The notes: generated by a model not told the origin, from the sequence alone. A DNA stretch of 64,000 nucleotides from Bacteroidota bacterium (GCA_014190575.1 BJGQ01000004.1:62001-126000), one strand, 5' to 3'; shown: positions 18,508 to 29,631, counted from the stretch's first letter. Numbers and translations are program-made.

Positions 18508-18630
18508 TTGTAATTGCATTCAGGTCAAGAAGTCTTGTTTAACAATTGATTCAAGTCATAATTTCTGAAAAAAAATTGTATAACCTTCGTGGACTCACAT
18601 TTGAGATGTATCAGTAAAAATTAAAGTTTT

Positions 18631-21246
18631 ATGAACTTAAATCAATTCACTATAAAATCTCAGGAGGTAATTCAGAAGGCGCAGGAAATTGCAACCGGTT
18701 TTCAGCAACAGCAATTAGACACGGCGCATATTCTGAAAGGAATAATTGAAGTGGACGAAAATGTTACACCGTTTTTGTTGAAGAAATTGGGTGTGAATGT
18801 TTCGTTGCTCGAACAAAAAGCAGATGCAATTATTCAAAAACAACCGAAAGTTTCAGGCGGACAAATTTATTTATCGAATGAAGCCAACTCGGCAATATCA
18901 AAAGCACAATCACTTTTAAAAGAATTCGGAGATGAGTTTGTTTCCATTGAACATTTATTGTTGGGAATACTTTCCGGAAAGGATGAAACAGCGCGATTGT
19001 TAAAAGAAAGTGGTGTGAATGAAAAAGATTTGAAAACCGCCATAAAAGAATTGAGAAAAGGCAGCACCGTTAAAGATCAGAATGTGGAGTCCACTTATAA
19101 TGCGCTAAACAAGTATGCAAAAAATTTAAACGACTTAGCACAGAGCGGAAAATTGGATCCTGTTATTGGTCGCGATGAAGAAATACGCAGAGTGTTACAC
19201 ATTCTTTCGCGCCGCACAAAAAATAATCCGGTGCTGGTTGGTGAACCCGGAGTTGGTAAAACTGCAATCGCTGAAGGCATTGCGCACCGGATTGTAAATG
19301 GTGATGTTCCTGAAAATTTAAAAAGTAAAATCATCTACTCGCTCGATATGGGTGCGTTGATGGCAGGTGCAAAATATCGTGGTGAGTTCGAAGAAAGATT
19401 AAAAGCTGTAGTGCGCGAAGTGACTGAAAGCAATGGCGAAATCATTTTGTTCATTGATGAAATTCACACACTCATTGGAGCTGGTGCAACTGAAGGTGCA
19501 ATGGATGCAGCTAATATTTTAAAGCCTGCTTTGGCGCGTGGCGAATTGAGAACAGTTGGAGCAACCACATTGAACGAGTATCAGAAATATTTTGAAAAAG
19601 ACAAAGCACTCGAGCGCCGGTTTCAGAAAGTTATAATTGATGAACCGAATGAAGAAGATGCAATTTCCATTTTGCGCGGATTGAAGGAGCGCTACGAAAC
19701 ACATCATAAAGTCCGCATAAAAGATGAAGCGATAATTTCAGCAGTTGAATTATCAAACCGTTACATCAGCGACCGCTTTCTTCCTGATAAGGCAATTGAT
19801 TTAATTGATGAAGCTGCTGCAAAGTTGCGTTTGGAAATGGATTCGCTCCCCGAAGAATTGGATGAAATAGAAAGAAGAATCCGTCAGTTGGAAATTGAGC
19901 GCGAAGCTATCAAGCGCGAAAAAGATGCGAAGAAGGTGAAAGAACTGAGTGAAGAAATTGCAAACCTTTCTGAAGAAAGAAATAATCTGAAAGCAAAGTG
20001 GCAGGCAGAAAAAGATGTTGCAAATTCAGTACAGGAAATAAAATCTTCGATTGAAAATTACAAGCTTGAAGCTGAACAGGCAGAGCGCGCAGGTGATTAC
20101 GGAAAAGTTGCTGAAATTCGATATGGCAAAATCCGTGATGCAGAATTGAAACTGAAAAAAGCAGAAGATGAAATAAAGAAAATGAATCAGGGCACCCGCA
20201 TGCTGAAAGAAGAAGTGGATGCGGAAGACATTGCCTCCATTGTTTCGAAGTGGACAGGAATTCCGGTGACAAAAATGTTGCAAAGCGAAAAGGAAAAACT
20301 GTTACACCTCGAAAATGATTTGCATAAAAGAGTAGTAGGGCAGGAGGAAGCAATCACCGCAGTGAGCGATGCCATTCGCCGTAGCCGTGCAGGTTTGCAG
20401 GATCCGCGCAAACCGATTGGTTCATTTATTTTTCTCGGTACTACCGGAGTTGGTAAAACAGAATTAGCAAAAGCCCTCGCTGAATTTTTATTCAACGATG
20501 AAAGTGCAATGACACGAATTGATATGAGTGAATATCAGGAGCGCCACGCGGTATCGCGGTTGATTGGTGCACCTCCGGGATATGTTGGTTACGATGAAGG
20601 CGGTCAGTTAACCGAGGCGGTTCGTCGCAAACCGTATTCAGTTGTGTTGCTCGATGAAATTGAAAAAGCGCATCCCGATGTGTTCAACATACTTTTACAA
20701 GTGCTAGATGACGGACGACTGACTGATAACAAAGGAAGAACCGTGAACTTCAAGAACACCATCATCATCATGACCAGCAACATGGGTTCGCATGTGATAC
20801 AGGAAAACTTTGCGAAGATTAACGAGAAGAACAAGTATGGAATTCTGGAAACCACCAAAGTGGAAGTGATGGACCTGCTGCGCAAAACTATCCGCCCCGA
20901 ATTTTTAAACCGCATTGACGACATTATCATGTTCACTCCGCTTATGAAGATGGAGATTGTTGGAATTGTAGAAATTCAAGTGAAGCAATTGCAAGCCATG
21001 CTGATGAAGAACAATATCAAACTGAATATTTCCGATAAAGCGAAAAGGACACTTGGCGATTTAGGTTACGACCCGACATTGGGTGCGCGACCACTGAAGC
21101 GTGTGATTCAAAAAGAATTAGTGAATGAGTTGTCGAAGAAAATTCTTTCCGGCGAGGTGCAATCCGAATCGGTGATTTGGGTGGACACCAACAAGGAAGG
21201 CGAATTGGTTTTCAGCAACGAAGCGAGTGTGATTTCGATGAATTAA
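18631..21246 (+). CDS. clpB: ATP-dependent chaperone ClpB
   Basis: This is an 871-residue disaggregase that works with DnaK to rescue aggregated proteins after heat stress. It has an N-terminal Clp repeat domain (about 1-145), a first AAA+ module with Walker A GEPGVGKT (204-211), a long coiled-coil middle domain (about 400-520) that distinguishes ClpB from ClpA and ClpC, and a second AAA+ module with Walker A GTTGVGKT (603-610). The pore loops are seen as [14 protein letters not shown] and [13 protein letters not shown]. Length is standard. It is monocistronic, with its own terminator. Confidence 0.97.
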   Translation: MNLNQFTIKSQEVIQKAQEIATGFQQQQLDTAHILKGIIEVDENVTPFLLKKLGVNVSLLEQKADAIIQKQPKVSGGQIYLSNEANSAISKAQSLLKEFGDEFVSIEHLLLGILSGKDETARLLKESGVNEKDLKTAIKELRKGSTVKDQNVESTYNALNKYAKNLNDLAQSGKLDPVIGRDEEIRRVLHILSRRTKNNPVLVGEPGVGKTAIAEGIAHRIVNGDVPENLKSKIIYSLDMGALMAGAKYRGEFEERLKAVVREVTESNGEIILFIDEIHTLIGAGATEGAMDAANILKPALARGELRTVGATTLNEYQKYFEKDKALERRFQKVIIDEPNEEDAISILRGLKERYETHHKVRIKDEAIISAVELSNRYISDRFLPDKAIDLIDEAAAKLRLEMDSLPEELDEIERRIRQLEIEREAIKREKDAKKVKELSEEIANLSEERNNLKAKWQAEKDVANSVQEIKSSIENYKLEAEQAERAGDYGKVAEIRYGKIRDAELKLKKAEDEIKKMNQGTRMLKEEVDAEDIASIVSKWTGIPVTKMLQSEKEKLLHLENDLHKRVVGQEEAITAVSDAIRRSRAGLQDPRKPIGSFIFLGTTGVGKTELAKALAEFLFNDESAMTRIDMSEYQERHAVSRLIGAPPGYVGYDEGGQLTEAVRRKPYSVVLLDEIEKAHPDVFNILLQVLDDGRLTDNKGRTVNFKNTIIIMTSNMGSHVIQENFAKINEKNKYGILETTKVEVMDLLRKTIRPEFLNRIDDIIMFTPLMKMEIVGIVEIQVKQLQAMLMKNNIKLNISDKAKRTLGDLGYDPTLGARPLKRVIQKELVNELSKKILSGEVQSESVIWVDTNKEGELVFSNEASVISMN

Positions 21247-21270
21247 AAGTTGAACTCCAATTAAAACTAA

Positions 21271-21304
21271 AAGAGCAGCAATAATATTTTGCTGCTCTTT
21301 TTAT
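21271..21304 (+). terminator. Terminator of clpB
   Basis: AAGAGCAGCAA (21271-21281) pairs with TTGCTGCTCTT (21289-21299), followed by a T-rich run. It begins 25 bases after the clpB stop. Confidence 0.85.
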
Positions 21305-21324
21305 TTAAGCGAGAAAAAATATTT

Positions 21325-21600
21325 TTACCAACAACATGAATTGTACTTCACAGGTTGGTTAAACAAAGAATCAGGAGAAATTTTTAGAAATTTTAAAACG
21401 GAAGATGAAGTTTCAGATTTTTTTGCTTTTGATGAACCACTTGTGCTGAATGGAGTTCCGAAAATGCCAAGTGAAAAAACACGCATTGCTACTAAAATGG
21501 CAATGCTGATATAAGTAATGGTAACTGCTCTGAATTTTAATTTCAGATTAACTGCAACAGCAGGCGATAAAATAAGCTTGAGTCTTTTTGAAACTGGCAT
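21325..21600 (-). CDS. Possible small membrane protein, doubtful
   Basis: This 91-codon frame lies in the 450-base gap between clpB and the LuxE-like gene. It has a basic N terminus, one hydrophobic stretch (AVTITYISIAILVAMRVFSLG, about residues 25-45) and a Ser/Lys-rich tail. No family is recognised. The opposite strand also has a stop-free stretch (about 21254-21520) whose translation looks natural in composition (LYFTGWLNKESGEIFRNF) but lacks an ATG. Either strand could be coding, or neither. Confidence 0.3.
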   Translation of the reverse strand: MPVSKRLKLILSPAVAVNLKLKFRAVTITYISIAILVAMRVFSLGIFGTPFSTSGSSKAKKSETSSSVLKFLKISPDSLFNQPVKYNSCCW

Positions 21601-21696
21601 AACGAAAACTGAATGATATTTCAGTTATTCATTACTTATTCATTTGCGAAATGTTTTCAATGAGGGTTTGGCATTTCACAATTGACTCTTCACAAT

Positions 21697-22704
21697 CTAT
21701 ATAACCAGCAAGTTGCAACCTCTCACATCATTATTATCCATTCTGCCGGAAACGGAAAAACTTCCATCAACATTTATTCTGCCCAAATCATCAGTAGCAA
21801 TGAATGCGCAAGAATTCATGTTTGCCAGGTCAATAATATTTATGGCACCAGCCTGAGTGGTTGAAAGAAATTCCATCGGGTCATTCGGTTCACGAATCAA
21901 AATTTTCATCCATGGTGGAGTAAAATATTTTCCATCACATTTTGAATAGGCTTGCGATAGCAATTCAGTCATTCCGTATTCTGAATAAATTGTTTTTACT
22001 CCGAATTTATTTTTCAATTCTTCATGAAGTTCTTCGCGAATCATTTCTTTTTTTCTCCCTTTCATTCCACCTGTTTCCATGATAATGGTTTGCAAAAATT
22101 TCTGAGAATTTTCATTGGGAAATTCAAGCAACGCAAATGTCACTCCCAGTAAAATATGTTTTTTATTTTCTGAATTCAGTTGAGTAAGTAGTTCAATTAA
22201 TTCAGCTGTTGCGTTCAAATAAAATCCAGAGCGAGTATCATTACTCAGTTCAATTAATTTCTTCATCATATAAATTAATGATGAATCGGTTCTTTCTAAA
22301 TAGGAGGGAAGTAATGCGAGAAAAGTAAAATCTTCAGGTGCGCCAAAGCAATTTTTAAAATTCGCGATAAAAGATTTTTCATAAAGTGAAAGGTCTTTTA
22401 CAAAGTGACTGCTTGTTTCCATTCCGGTTGTTCCGCTGCTTTTAAAATCAGCTTCGGGTATAAAATTTCCGGTTACTACTTCATGTGTTTTAAAAAATTC
22501 TATCGGAAGAAATGGAATTTGTTTTAATGATTTTATTTCATTCGCATTTATTTTCAGGGTAGAAATAAACTCTTTGTAAATTTTATTTTTTTCAGCTTGA
22601 ACATGAAATATTTCCAATGCCAGCTGTTCAAACTGCTCTTCATTCAAAATGGAAAAAATTCTTTCTTCAATATCTTTATTGAACACCTGATTTATTTTCT
22701 TCAA
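21697..22704 (-). CDS. LuxE/PaaK-like acyl-protein synthetase
   Basis: This 335-residue protein belongs to the adenylate-forming LuxE family. The nucleotide motif is FKSSGTTGMETSSHF (about 88-102), and the later SEYGMTELLSQAYS matches the substrate/adenylate region. LuxE-type enzymes activate fatty acids and pass them on to a reductase (LuxC) or to another acceptor. In Bacteroidota the family is widespread without luciferase, and its physiological product is unclear. A probable LuxC-like reductase fragment stands at the far end of this window. The gene is monocistronic here. Confidence 0.8.
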   Translation of the reverse strand: MKKINQVFNKDIEERIFSILNEEQFEQLALEIFHVQAEKNKIYKEFISTLKINANEIKSLKQIPFLPIEFFKTHEVVTGNFIPEADFKSSGTTGMETSSHFVKDLSLYEKSFIANFKNCFGAPEDFTFLALLPSYLERTDSSLIYMMKKLIELSNDTRSGFYLNATAELIELLTQLNSENKKHILLGVTFALLEFPNENSQKFLQTIIMETGGMKGRKKEMIREELHEELKNKFGVKTIYSEYGMTELLSQAYSKCDGKYFTPPWMKILIREPNDPMEFLSTTQAGAINIIDLANMNSCAFIATDDLGRINVDGSFSVSGRMDNNDVRGCNLLVI

Positions 22705-22749
22705 AGGTGTAATTCATTCGGTGATGAAAAAAGTATTTTTGAAATTCAA

Positions 22750-22786
22750 TAAAATATAAAAGGGCTGCACACCACATGCAGCCCTT
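22750..22786 (-). terminator. Terminator of the porP/SprF transcription unit
   Basis: On the minus strand, AAGGGCTGCA (22786-22777) and TGCAGCCCTT (22769-22760) form a 10-bp stem with a seven-base loop, followed by TTTTATATTTT. It lies 62 bases past the porP stop. Confidence 0.8.
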
Positions 22787-22847
22787 AACACCGGATTAAT
22801 TTGCCGTTGCTGTCAACCTTGTTTTTAGGGTAATCGTTTTTCCGCTT

Positions 22848-23840
22848 TTAAAAGTGCGGACAGTAAACTTTATTTTTCTTCATAGATGGAATAGAACCAA
22901 TATACTGAATAGCTATTTCAGGCCCGCCTTGCGCATGACTGACTTTCGCCAGTTTCGAATAATTCAAATCATACGAACAGGTAAATGAAATTTGGTCAAT
23001 ATCCATTCGGGCTACAAAAATTACAGCGTCTTTCCACCTGTTCAATGCACCGAAGTAAACTGATTTCTCTTGGCCCTTTCTTTTATCCATTGCTACTTTT
23101 CCAAAAGCGCCGAACACCAATTCCTGATGTGGACCTTGTTTGCTGTAAGCAATTTTTGGATAGATGGCAGCCATGGATGCAATTGGCAATGTGGCACCAA
23201 AACTTCCGACATATTTGCGCTGAACAACAGATGAAATATCATTCATGAATGTTTGTACGGGGCTGTTAATGTGCGAAACATTGAAACCGAAATTTACATT
23301 CGCAAATTTGTTAGGTATGTAATTGTATTCTATTCCTGAATTAATATCTACATAACCTGCAGTGTTGTAAGCAAAATTTTCGGTAGTGTTTCCGCCTTCA
23401 AAATTTTCATCGAAGCTGAGATAGGTATAATCAAGAAAACTATTTACATAACCAGTCTGAATTCCAAGGCCAAGATAGGAGCGTCCCCATCTGTCTAATG
23501 ATTTATTATAAGCAATTGAACCTTCAAACATATTTGTTGTAAAATGAGAATCACCTGCACGGTCAGAGAAGGCCATCATACCAATTCCGAACATATCTTT
23601 TTTATCGAAGCCGGTTGGGATGCTAAAATCCAATGAACCACTAATTGTTTGATAAGGAACAGTTACACTCTTCCATTGGTTGCGATAAATTGCATTCATT
23701 CTATAATTTCCATTGAAGAAACCGGTCTTAGCGGGATTCATATAAAGCGGAGCAGCATAAAACTGCGAGAAGTGAATATCCTGAGCTTTGGTGTCGAACA
23801 CCAAGAAGCTGAGAAGCAAGACTGAGTAAATCTTTTTCAT
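22848..23840 (-). CDS. Type IX secretion membrane protein, PorP/SprF family
   Basis: This is a 330-residue outer-membrane protein with a signal peptide (residues 1-19, ending DTKAQ). The family start DIHFSQFYAAPLYMNPAKTG follows at once and is diagnostic of PorP/SprF. Beta strands continue to the C terminus. SprF is needed for export of the gliding adhesin SprB through the T9SS in Flavobacterium. Here the gene lies 41 bases downstream of a giant PKD protein with a type B sorting domain, the usual cargo-partner pairing. A dedicated role in exporting that neighbour is inferred. Confidence 0.93.
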   Translation of the reverse strand: MKKIYSVLLLSFLVFDTKAQDIHFSQFYAAPLYMNPAKTGFFNGNYRMNAIYRNQWKSVTVPYQTISGSLDFSIPTGFDKKDMFGIGMMAFSDRAGDSHFTTNMFEGSIAYNKSLDRWGRSYLGLGIQTGYVNSFLDYTYLSFDENFEGGNTTENFAYNTAGYVDINSGIEYNYIPNKFANVNFGFNVSHINSPVQTFMNDISSVVQRKYVGSFGATLPIASMAAIYPKIAYSKQGPHQELVFGAFGKVAMDKRKGQEKSVYFGALNRWKDAVIFVARMDIDQISFTCSYDLNYSKLAKVSHAQGGPEIAIQYIGSIPSMKKNKVYCPHF

Positions 23841-23881
23841 GCTGCAGGATTTATGTGGTTAAAAATTATTTTCATTCTTTA

Positions 23882-26800
23882 CTATCTAATTACTGTAATG
23901 TTTCCCTGTTTATTGATGTTTTGTCCCCCTGAGCAAGTTGCCTGCAGGTAGTACACATATACACCCGGGGGCATTTTTACCCCATTAAATGTTCCATCCC
24001 ATCCATCGGCTATGTTGGAGGTTTCCCAAATCAATTGTCCCCAGCGATTAAATATTCTGAAGTAGTTGAGTTCTTTTATTCCAACAGCACGCACTCTGAA
24101 TTTTTCATTTTTGTCGTCGCCATTCGGTGTGAAAGCATTTGGTACAAATAATAAATCATTCGGGCATGCAACTTTTATAAGCATTTCATCTTCGCTTTTG
24201 CATCCATCTTTTGAAGTGGTCGTGAGTGTGTAAGTCGTATTTACTGTTGCGTTTATAGTTGGTGTTAAACAATCAGTGCAACTCAAGCCATCTGGTGGGC
24301 TCCAACTGTAAGTTGCAAATGGAGTTGCTGTTCCACCTAATTGAATTTCGGTTCCTGCGGGAATTTCGAAATCTTGTCCGGCATTGCAGTATGGAGTTTG
24401 ATTTACATTGACAACAATATTTAAAGTATCAACATCACAAATTCCATCTGATACAATCACAGTGTAGGTTGTAGTTTGTTGTGGTGCGGCAAACGGGTTT
24501 GGCGAAAACGCATTATCTAAACTATTTGAAGGAGACCACACATATTGATTGCCACCTGAAACTCCTAACTGAAGAACTCCACCTAAACAAATGGTTCCAC
24601 CGTTTCCAGCAACTGCATTTAATTGTGGAAGAACAAAAACTGAAGCGGAATCCTGTGCGCTGCAACCATTCGCATCTGTTCCGATAACATAGTAAATTGT
24701 TAACGAATCAGGCGATGCACTGACTAAAGAACCTGTTGAAGAATTTAATGTGAGAGAAGGGCTCCATAAATATTGCACTGCACCACTTGCATTAAGCAAT
24801 GCATTTGATTGAAAACAAATTTGAACATCGGCACCTGCATCAACAACTGGTGGTGGATTTACAACGACTAAAACATTGTCTGATGCAGTGCATCCATTTG
24901 CATCTGTTACATTCAAAATAAAAGTTGTTGTTGCAATTGGATTTGCAATTGGATTAAAAACTGTTGATACATCTAATATTGCTGATGGAAACCAGTTATA
25001 AATTATTCCTCCGGCACCATTCAGCTGAACAGAATTTCCTAAGCAGATTGCTGTATCATTTCCTGCATTTGCAACTGCGGAAGGAAATAAATTAATTGAA
25101 ATTGTCGCAGTGTTCGAACAACCATTCAAATCAATTCCGGTTACAGAATAATTTGTTGGAGTTTGTGCGTTGCAAATAGGATTTGCAATGCCACCATTGT
25201 TTAAATTATTTAAAGGAGTCCATGTATATGAAGTTGCACCACTCGCTTGCAGTTGAATGTCTTGTCCCGGACAAACTGTTGTATCAGGAACTGCAGTAAG
25301 AGTTGGCAATGAATTCACATTAACAATTGCATTATCAGTTGCAGTGCATCCATTCAAATCAGTTACGATTAATGAATATGTTGTATTAATGATTGGTGAT
25401 GCAACAGGATTAAAAATTGTGGAGTTACTCAAACCAATTGAAGGTGACCAGTTGAAAATTATTCCACCACTAGCGTTGAGTGTTGTGGTTGAATTCAAAC
25501 AAATAATACCATCAGGTCCGGCTGTTGCAACAGGATTATTTACAACTGTAATACTGTTTGAAGTTGTGTCGATACATCCGTTAATATTTTTAACTATTAA
25601 TGTTATTGTATAAACTCCAGGGGAAGAATAAGTATGAAATGGAAATTGAATAGTTGAAGAATTTAATGCACCACTCGTTGCATCTCCAAAATTCCAATTC
25701 CAGGTTATTATGGATGCAGATGGTTGAGAAAGATCTGTAAATGAAACTGACTGATTGGGACAAACAGTTGAATCATCAAATGAGAAGGCAGCAGTTGGAG
25801 AAGCAAAAATATAAACCGTATCAATGAATTGCCCTGTGCAACCAACACTGGTAATTACATCAAAAGTAACTGAGTAAATTCCGGGTGAAGAAAAATTATG
25901 CGAGGGGTTTTGTAATGACGAAATATTATTTGCGCCACTTGCAGCATCGCCAAAACTCCAACTCCAAGATGAAATGCTAACCGAAGAAAAAGTTGAATCG
26001 GTAAACGAAACTATTCCACCATTACATAAAGGGTTAGGACTGATTCCGAAATTAACCAAAGGTGTTCCAACCACAATCGTATCGAGTGCAATTGACACAT
26101 TGCAACCAAGTCCATCACTTAAAATTACTGCGGGATAAAAAATTCCGGGAGTGGAATAAGTATAACATATAGAATCAAGTGTATTGGTGATTACGGTTCC
26201 ATCACCAAAATTCCAATCAAAACTTACAGCGTTACTTGTGATTGCCTGAAAGCATGCATTCAATGGAATGCAACCTGACCCTATTATTGATGCGGTACTT
26301 CCACTTGGGCCGCTTATTGAAATATAATTTGAAAATAATATAATATTGCTGCAACCATTCGCATCGGTTGCTATTAAACTCACATCATATGTTCCAGCTA
26401 TGTTGTAGGTGTGAAATGGATTTTGAAGGGAAGAAGTATTTCCGTCACCAAAATTCCAGAGATAAGTTGTTGAACTGTCAATGTTCGTTGAAAGATTACT
26501 GAACTGAACTGCAAGTGGCGGACAGGTTGAATTTGTAGTATCAGCAATAAAATCTGCTGTAGGCATACTCACGGTTATTGAAGCCGTATCAATCGAAGTT
26601 GAAACACACCCAGAGGTATCAGAGGCTGTTAATGTGACATTGTAGATTCCATTTGCCGAATAATAATGACAAGGTATTGCTGCAGTTGAAGAATTTCCAT
26701 CACCAAAATCCCATACAAATGTTAAAGCACTGTTACCGGTTGTGTTATTGAAAAAACAGGCTTGGCTGCCTAAGCAAACATTTGATGCTACAGCCCCAAA

Positions 26801-29464
26801 ATCAATAACAGGAGAAAGAGCTTTTACATAATTTATTTTTTTCAACGAATCCACGCAACCATGATTATCGGTAATGTGAAGTGTGATTGAATACAAACCT
26901 GATTGATTATAAATATGAAATGGATTTTGTTGACCGGAAGTATTCAATGGATTAGATGTTGGGTCGCCGAAATTCCAGTTCCATAAAACCGGAAATGAAT
27001 TCGATGAATTAGAGTTATCAGTGAACTGCACATTCAATGGCGTGCAACCGCTTAATGGTATCCCACTAAAATTTACATATGTACCGTAGACAGTTATGTA
27101 ATTCTGCATGTACATTGTATCGGAACATAGATTAACATCTGTTGAAATTAGCCTCACCGAATATTTACCTGAATTAATTAGCGATGGACAAGGAGAAGTT
27201 GCGGTTGAAGTGAACACCGTATTACCAACGGTATCTGTAATTGACCATTGATAAGAACTTGCATCAACAGATGTATTTGTAAAACAGAAACTGAATGGTT
27301 TGCATCCGCTTGTTGGGGCTGTGAATCCTGCCTGAACATTTTTGATCTGAATAGTTAAAACTTTTTGGTCTGTGCAACCTGTTGCCAGATTGGTAACCGT
27401 TAATTTTATCTGATAACTTCCACTTGATGAATAAGTGATTGTAATTGTACTATCAGTTAATGAACTGGCTGTGGCGCCTGTAATTTGCCAACTGTATAAA
27501 TCAGCATCAATAGAACTTCCACCATGAAGAATTAAGGTGTATGGATTATTGCAATCTCGATCAACAGTAAATTTTGCAATTGGTGGAATAATGTGAATAG
27601 CACTGTCAATAGTTATTGTATCACAACAACCAAAATTGCAAACAATTAATGAAACATTCATCCAGCCGGTGTCATTGTAATTGAATGACGGGTTTGCACT
27701 TGATGATTGATTATTGAATGGAAGATTATAAAAATCCCACTGATAACTTGTACCGGCATTTACTCCGGTACTTGTGTTATTGAATGCAATATTTTGCCCG
27801 GCACATGCAAGGTTGGTTCCCACATTAAAATTTGCAACTGGCACTGTTCCAACACAAACTGCTGATGTAATTAAAACAGTATCAGTACATCCTTGTGCAT
27901 TAATAATTATTAAACGCACATCATAGCACCCTGGATTTACAAATGTGTATGATGGATTTTGTTGATTACTTTGTATAGAGTTTGGATTTCCTGAATCGCC
28001 AAAATTCCATTTCCAAATTGTTGGAGTTCCTGTTGATGATGTGCTGTTAAATTGAACGGTGAGCGGAGCGCAACCAGATGTTGGTGTTGCAATAAAAGCC
28101 GCAACCGGGCAATCAATATTTACTAAGTTAGTTACAACTTTTGTATCGCTGCAACCCGCAGCATTCGTTACAGTTAATGTGGTTGAATAATTTCCGCAAC
28201 TACTGTAAACAATATTAGGAGGATTGTTTGTTGACCATGATGATGGTGTTCCGCCAGGGAAACTCCATAAATAAGTTAATCCATTTCCACCTGAAAGATT
28301 ATTGTAATTAATTGTTAAAGGCGGAGCGCAAGTTGGAGCGTTTCCTGTTTGTGAAAAATTTGCATTTGGTGTTGAAGCAATAACAACAGTAGTACATTTC
28401 TGTGCTGTACAGCCATTACTGAAACTAACATTTAAACAAACCTGATAACTACCCGGCGTATTAAAAGTAAATGAAGCATTTTGTCCGGTTGCCGTAGCAG
28501 GATTTGCATTAGGTGTTGTGGTCCAATTCCAACTTATTGCGCCGCTATTTTGTGCTGAAACATTTACTGTTAATGGAGCACATCCTTGAGTTGCTGAAAT
28601 TGTAAACTGGCCTTGAAGATTTCCAACATTTATATAGTTGTTTCTTATTAGTGTATCCTGACATCCATTTGCATCAGTAATTATTAATTGACTACTGAAT
28701 TGACCTGATGAATTATATGTTACACTTTGCGAACTTAAAGTAGATGTGTTTGGTGTTCCGCCAGGAAAACTCCATTGATAAGTATATGGAGATGTTCCAC
28801 CGGCCGCAGTAGAATTATAAATTGTAGTAAAAGGCGAACCACAACCATTTAAAGGTGATGCTGAGTAGGTGATACTAGGCTGTGTAGTTACACATACAGC
28901 GGCAGGAGTTGTAATGTTATCACTACATCCAAAAGAATTTGTAATTATGAGTGTAACTGTTTTACAACCTTGTGTGGTGTAGGTATGATTTTCAATAGGA
29001 TTAGTACCGGTACTTCCGTCACCAAAATCCCATTGAAAAGAACTTATTGTTCCGCTACCAGCAGTACTTGTACTTGTTAAAGTTGAAAGGAGAGGAGCGC
29101 AGCCTGCAGCACCTGTTGTGGTAAAACTTGCAACCGGTTTGCAATGGATAACAACGGGTAAAGTTTTTGCATCCTGTAATCCGTTTCCGTCAATTACTGT
29201 TAGCGTAACTACGAACGAACCGCAAGTTGAATAGGTAGTAGATGGATTTGTTAAAATACTGTTTACTCCTCCGTTAACTCCAAAATTCCATTGATAAGTT
29301 AAGGGCGGAACTCCGGTACTTAAATTAGTAAAACTTGCAACTGCGGGATTACAAACAGGATTAGGTAAATTGATTGAGAAGTCAGCAACCGGCTGAGCAA
29401 AAAGGCTGAATGCCTCTAAAAAAACAATAGAAAATACGGTGATGACCGTGTAGAGTCGGTACAT
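23882..29464 (-). CDS. Giant PKD-repeat T9SS cargo, type B sorting domain
   Basis: This is an 1860-residue secreted protein with a signal peptide (residues 1-24, ending LFAQ). About fifteen PKD-type domains follow, marked by repeats such as YQWNFG, FQWDFGDGST and WNWNFGDATSG. About six Ig-like units then carry the pattern IC-G...L-ASGG...W-SPS-L. The last 90 residues (LLFVPNAFTPNGDDKNEKF ... FNRWGQLIWET ... DGWDGTFNG ... GNITVIR) are a gliding-motility-associated type B sorting domain that directs the protein through the T9SS. It is probably a cell-surface adhesin or filament. The porP/SprF gene follows directly. Confidence 0.92.
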   Translation of the reverse strand: MYRLYTVITVFSIVFLEAFSLFAQPVADFSINLPNPVCNPAVASFTNLSTGVPPLTYQWNFGVNGGVNSILTNPSTTYSTCGSFVVTLTVIDGNGLQDAKTLPVVIHCKPVASFTTTGAAGCAPLLSTLTSTSTAGSGTISSFQWDFGDGSTGTNPIENHTYTTQGCKTVTLIITNSFGCSDNITTPAAVCVTTQPSITYSASPLNGCGSPFTTIYNSTAAGGTSPYTYQWSFPGGTPNTSTLSSQSVTYNSSGQFSSQLIITDANGCQDTLIRNNYINVGNLQGQFTISATQGCAPLTVNVSAQNSGAISWNWTTTPNANPATATGQNASFTFNTPGSYQVCLNVSFSNGCTAQKCTTVVIASTPNANFSQTGNAPTCAPPLTINYNNLSGGNGLTYLWSFPGGTPSSWSTNNPPNIVYSSCGNYSTTLTVTNAAGCSDTKVVTNLVNIDCPVAAFIATPTSGCAPLTVQFNSTSSTGTPTIWKWNFGDSGNPNSIQSNQQNPSYTFVNPGCYDVRLIIINAQGCTDTVLITSAVCVGTVPVANFNVGTNLACAGQNIAFNNTSTGVNAGTSYQWDFYNLPFNNQSSSANPSFNYNDTGWMNVSLIVCNFGCCDTITIDSAIHIIPPIAKFTVDRDCNNPYTLILHGGSSIDADLYSWQITGATASSLTDSTITITYSSSGSYQIKLTVTNLATGCTDQKVLTIQIKNVQAGFTAPTSGCKPFSFCFTNTSVDASSYQWSITDTVGNTVFTSTATSPCPSLINSGKYSVRLISTDVNLCSDTMYMQNYITVYGTYVNFSGIPLSGCTPLNVQFTDNSNSSNSFPVLWNWNFGDPTSNPLNTSGQQNPFHIYNQSGLYSITLHITDNHGCVDSLKKINYVKALSPVIDFGAVASNVCLGSQACFFNNTTGNSALTFVWDFGDGNSSTAAIPCHYYSANGIYNVTLTASDTSGCVSTSIDTASITVSMPTADFIADTTNSTCPPLAVQFSNLSTNIDSSTTYLWNFGDGNTSSLQNPFHTYNIAGTYDVSLIATDANGCSNIILFSNYISISGPSGSTASIIGSGCIPLNACFQAITSNAVSFDWNFGDGTVITNTLDSICYTYSTPGIFYPAVILSDGLGCNVSIALDTIVVGTPLVNFGISPNPLCNGGIVSFTDSTFSSVSISSWSWSFGDAASGANNISSLQNPSHNFSSPGIYSVTFDVITSVGCTGQFIDTVYIFASPTAAFSFDDSTVCPNQSVSFTDLSQPSASIITWNWNFGDATSGALNSSTIQFPFHTYSSPGVYTITLIVKNINGCIDTTSNSITVVNNPVATAGPDGIICLNSTTTLNASGGIIFNWSPSIGLSNSTIFNPVASPIINTTYSLIVTDLNGCTATDNAIVNVNSLPTLTAVPDTTVCPGQDIQLQASGATSYTWTPLNNLNNGGIANPICNAQTPTNYSVTGIDLNGCSNTATISINLFPSAVANAGNDTAICLGNSVQLNGAGGIIYNWFPSAILDVSTVFNPIANPIATTTFILNVTDANGCTASDNVLVVVNPPPVVDAGADVQICFQSNALLNASGAVQYLWSPSLTLNSSTGSLVSASPDSLTIYYVIGTDANGCSAQDSASVFVLPQLNAVAGNGGTICLGGVLQLGVSGGNQYVWSPSNSLDNAFSPNPFAAPQQTTTYTVIVSDGICDVDTLNIVVNVNQTPYCNAGQDFEIPAGTEIQLGGTATPFATYSWSPPDGLSCTDCLTPTINATVNTTYTLTTTSKDGCKSEDEMLIKVACPNDLLFVPNAFTPNGDDKNEKFRVRAVGIKELNYFRIFNRWGQLIWETSNIADGWDGTFNGVKMPPGVYVYYLQATCSGGQNINKQGNITVIR

Positions 29465-29631
29465 GTTTTATGGTTGACATGACCGCTTTACGCCACCATT
29501 TTAGGATAGTTTCTTTATTTTTTAATGATTTTTCAATAAAATTATCAATGAATTTTACCATGGAAATTGCATTGAAAATATTTATAGAAATAATTTATTT
29601 TGAATAATTCAGGAGATAGAAATTTGAAAAT

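Noticed and set aside
19910-20353. 147-codon minus-strand frame inside clpB
   Set aside because: It is the reverse reading of the charged coiled-coil middle domain of ClpB, and its composition (F, L, H, S rich) is typical of such shadows.
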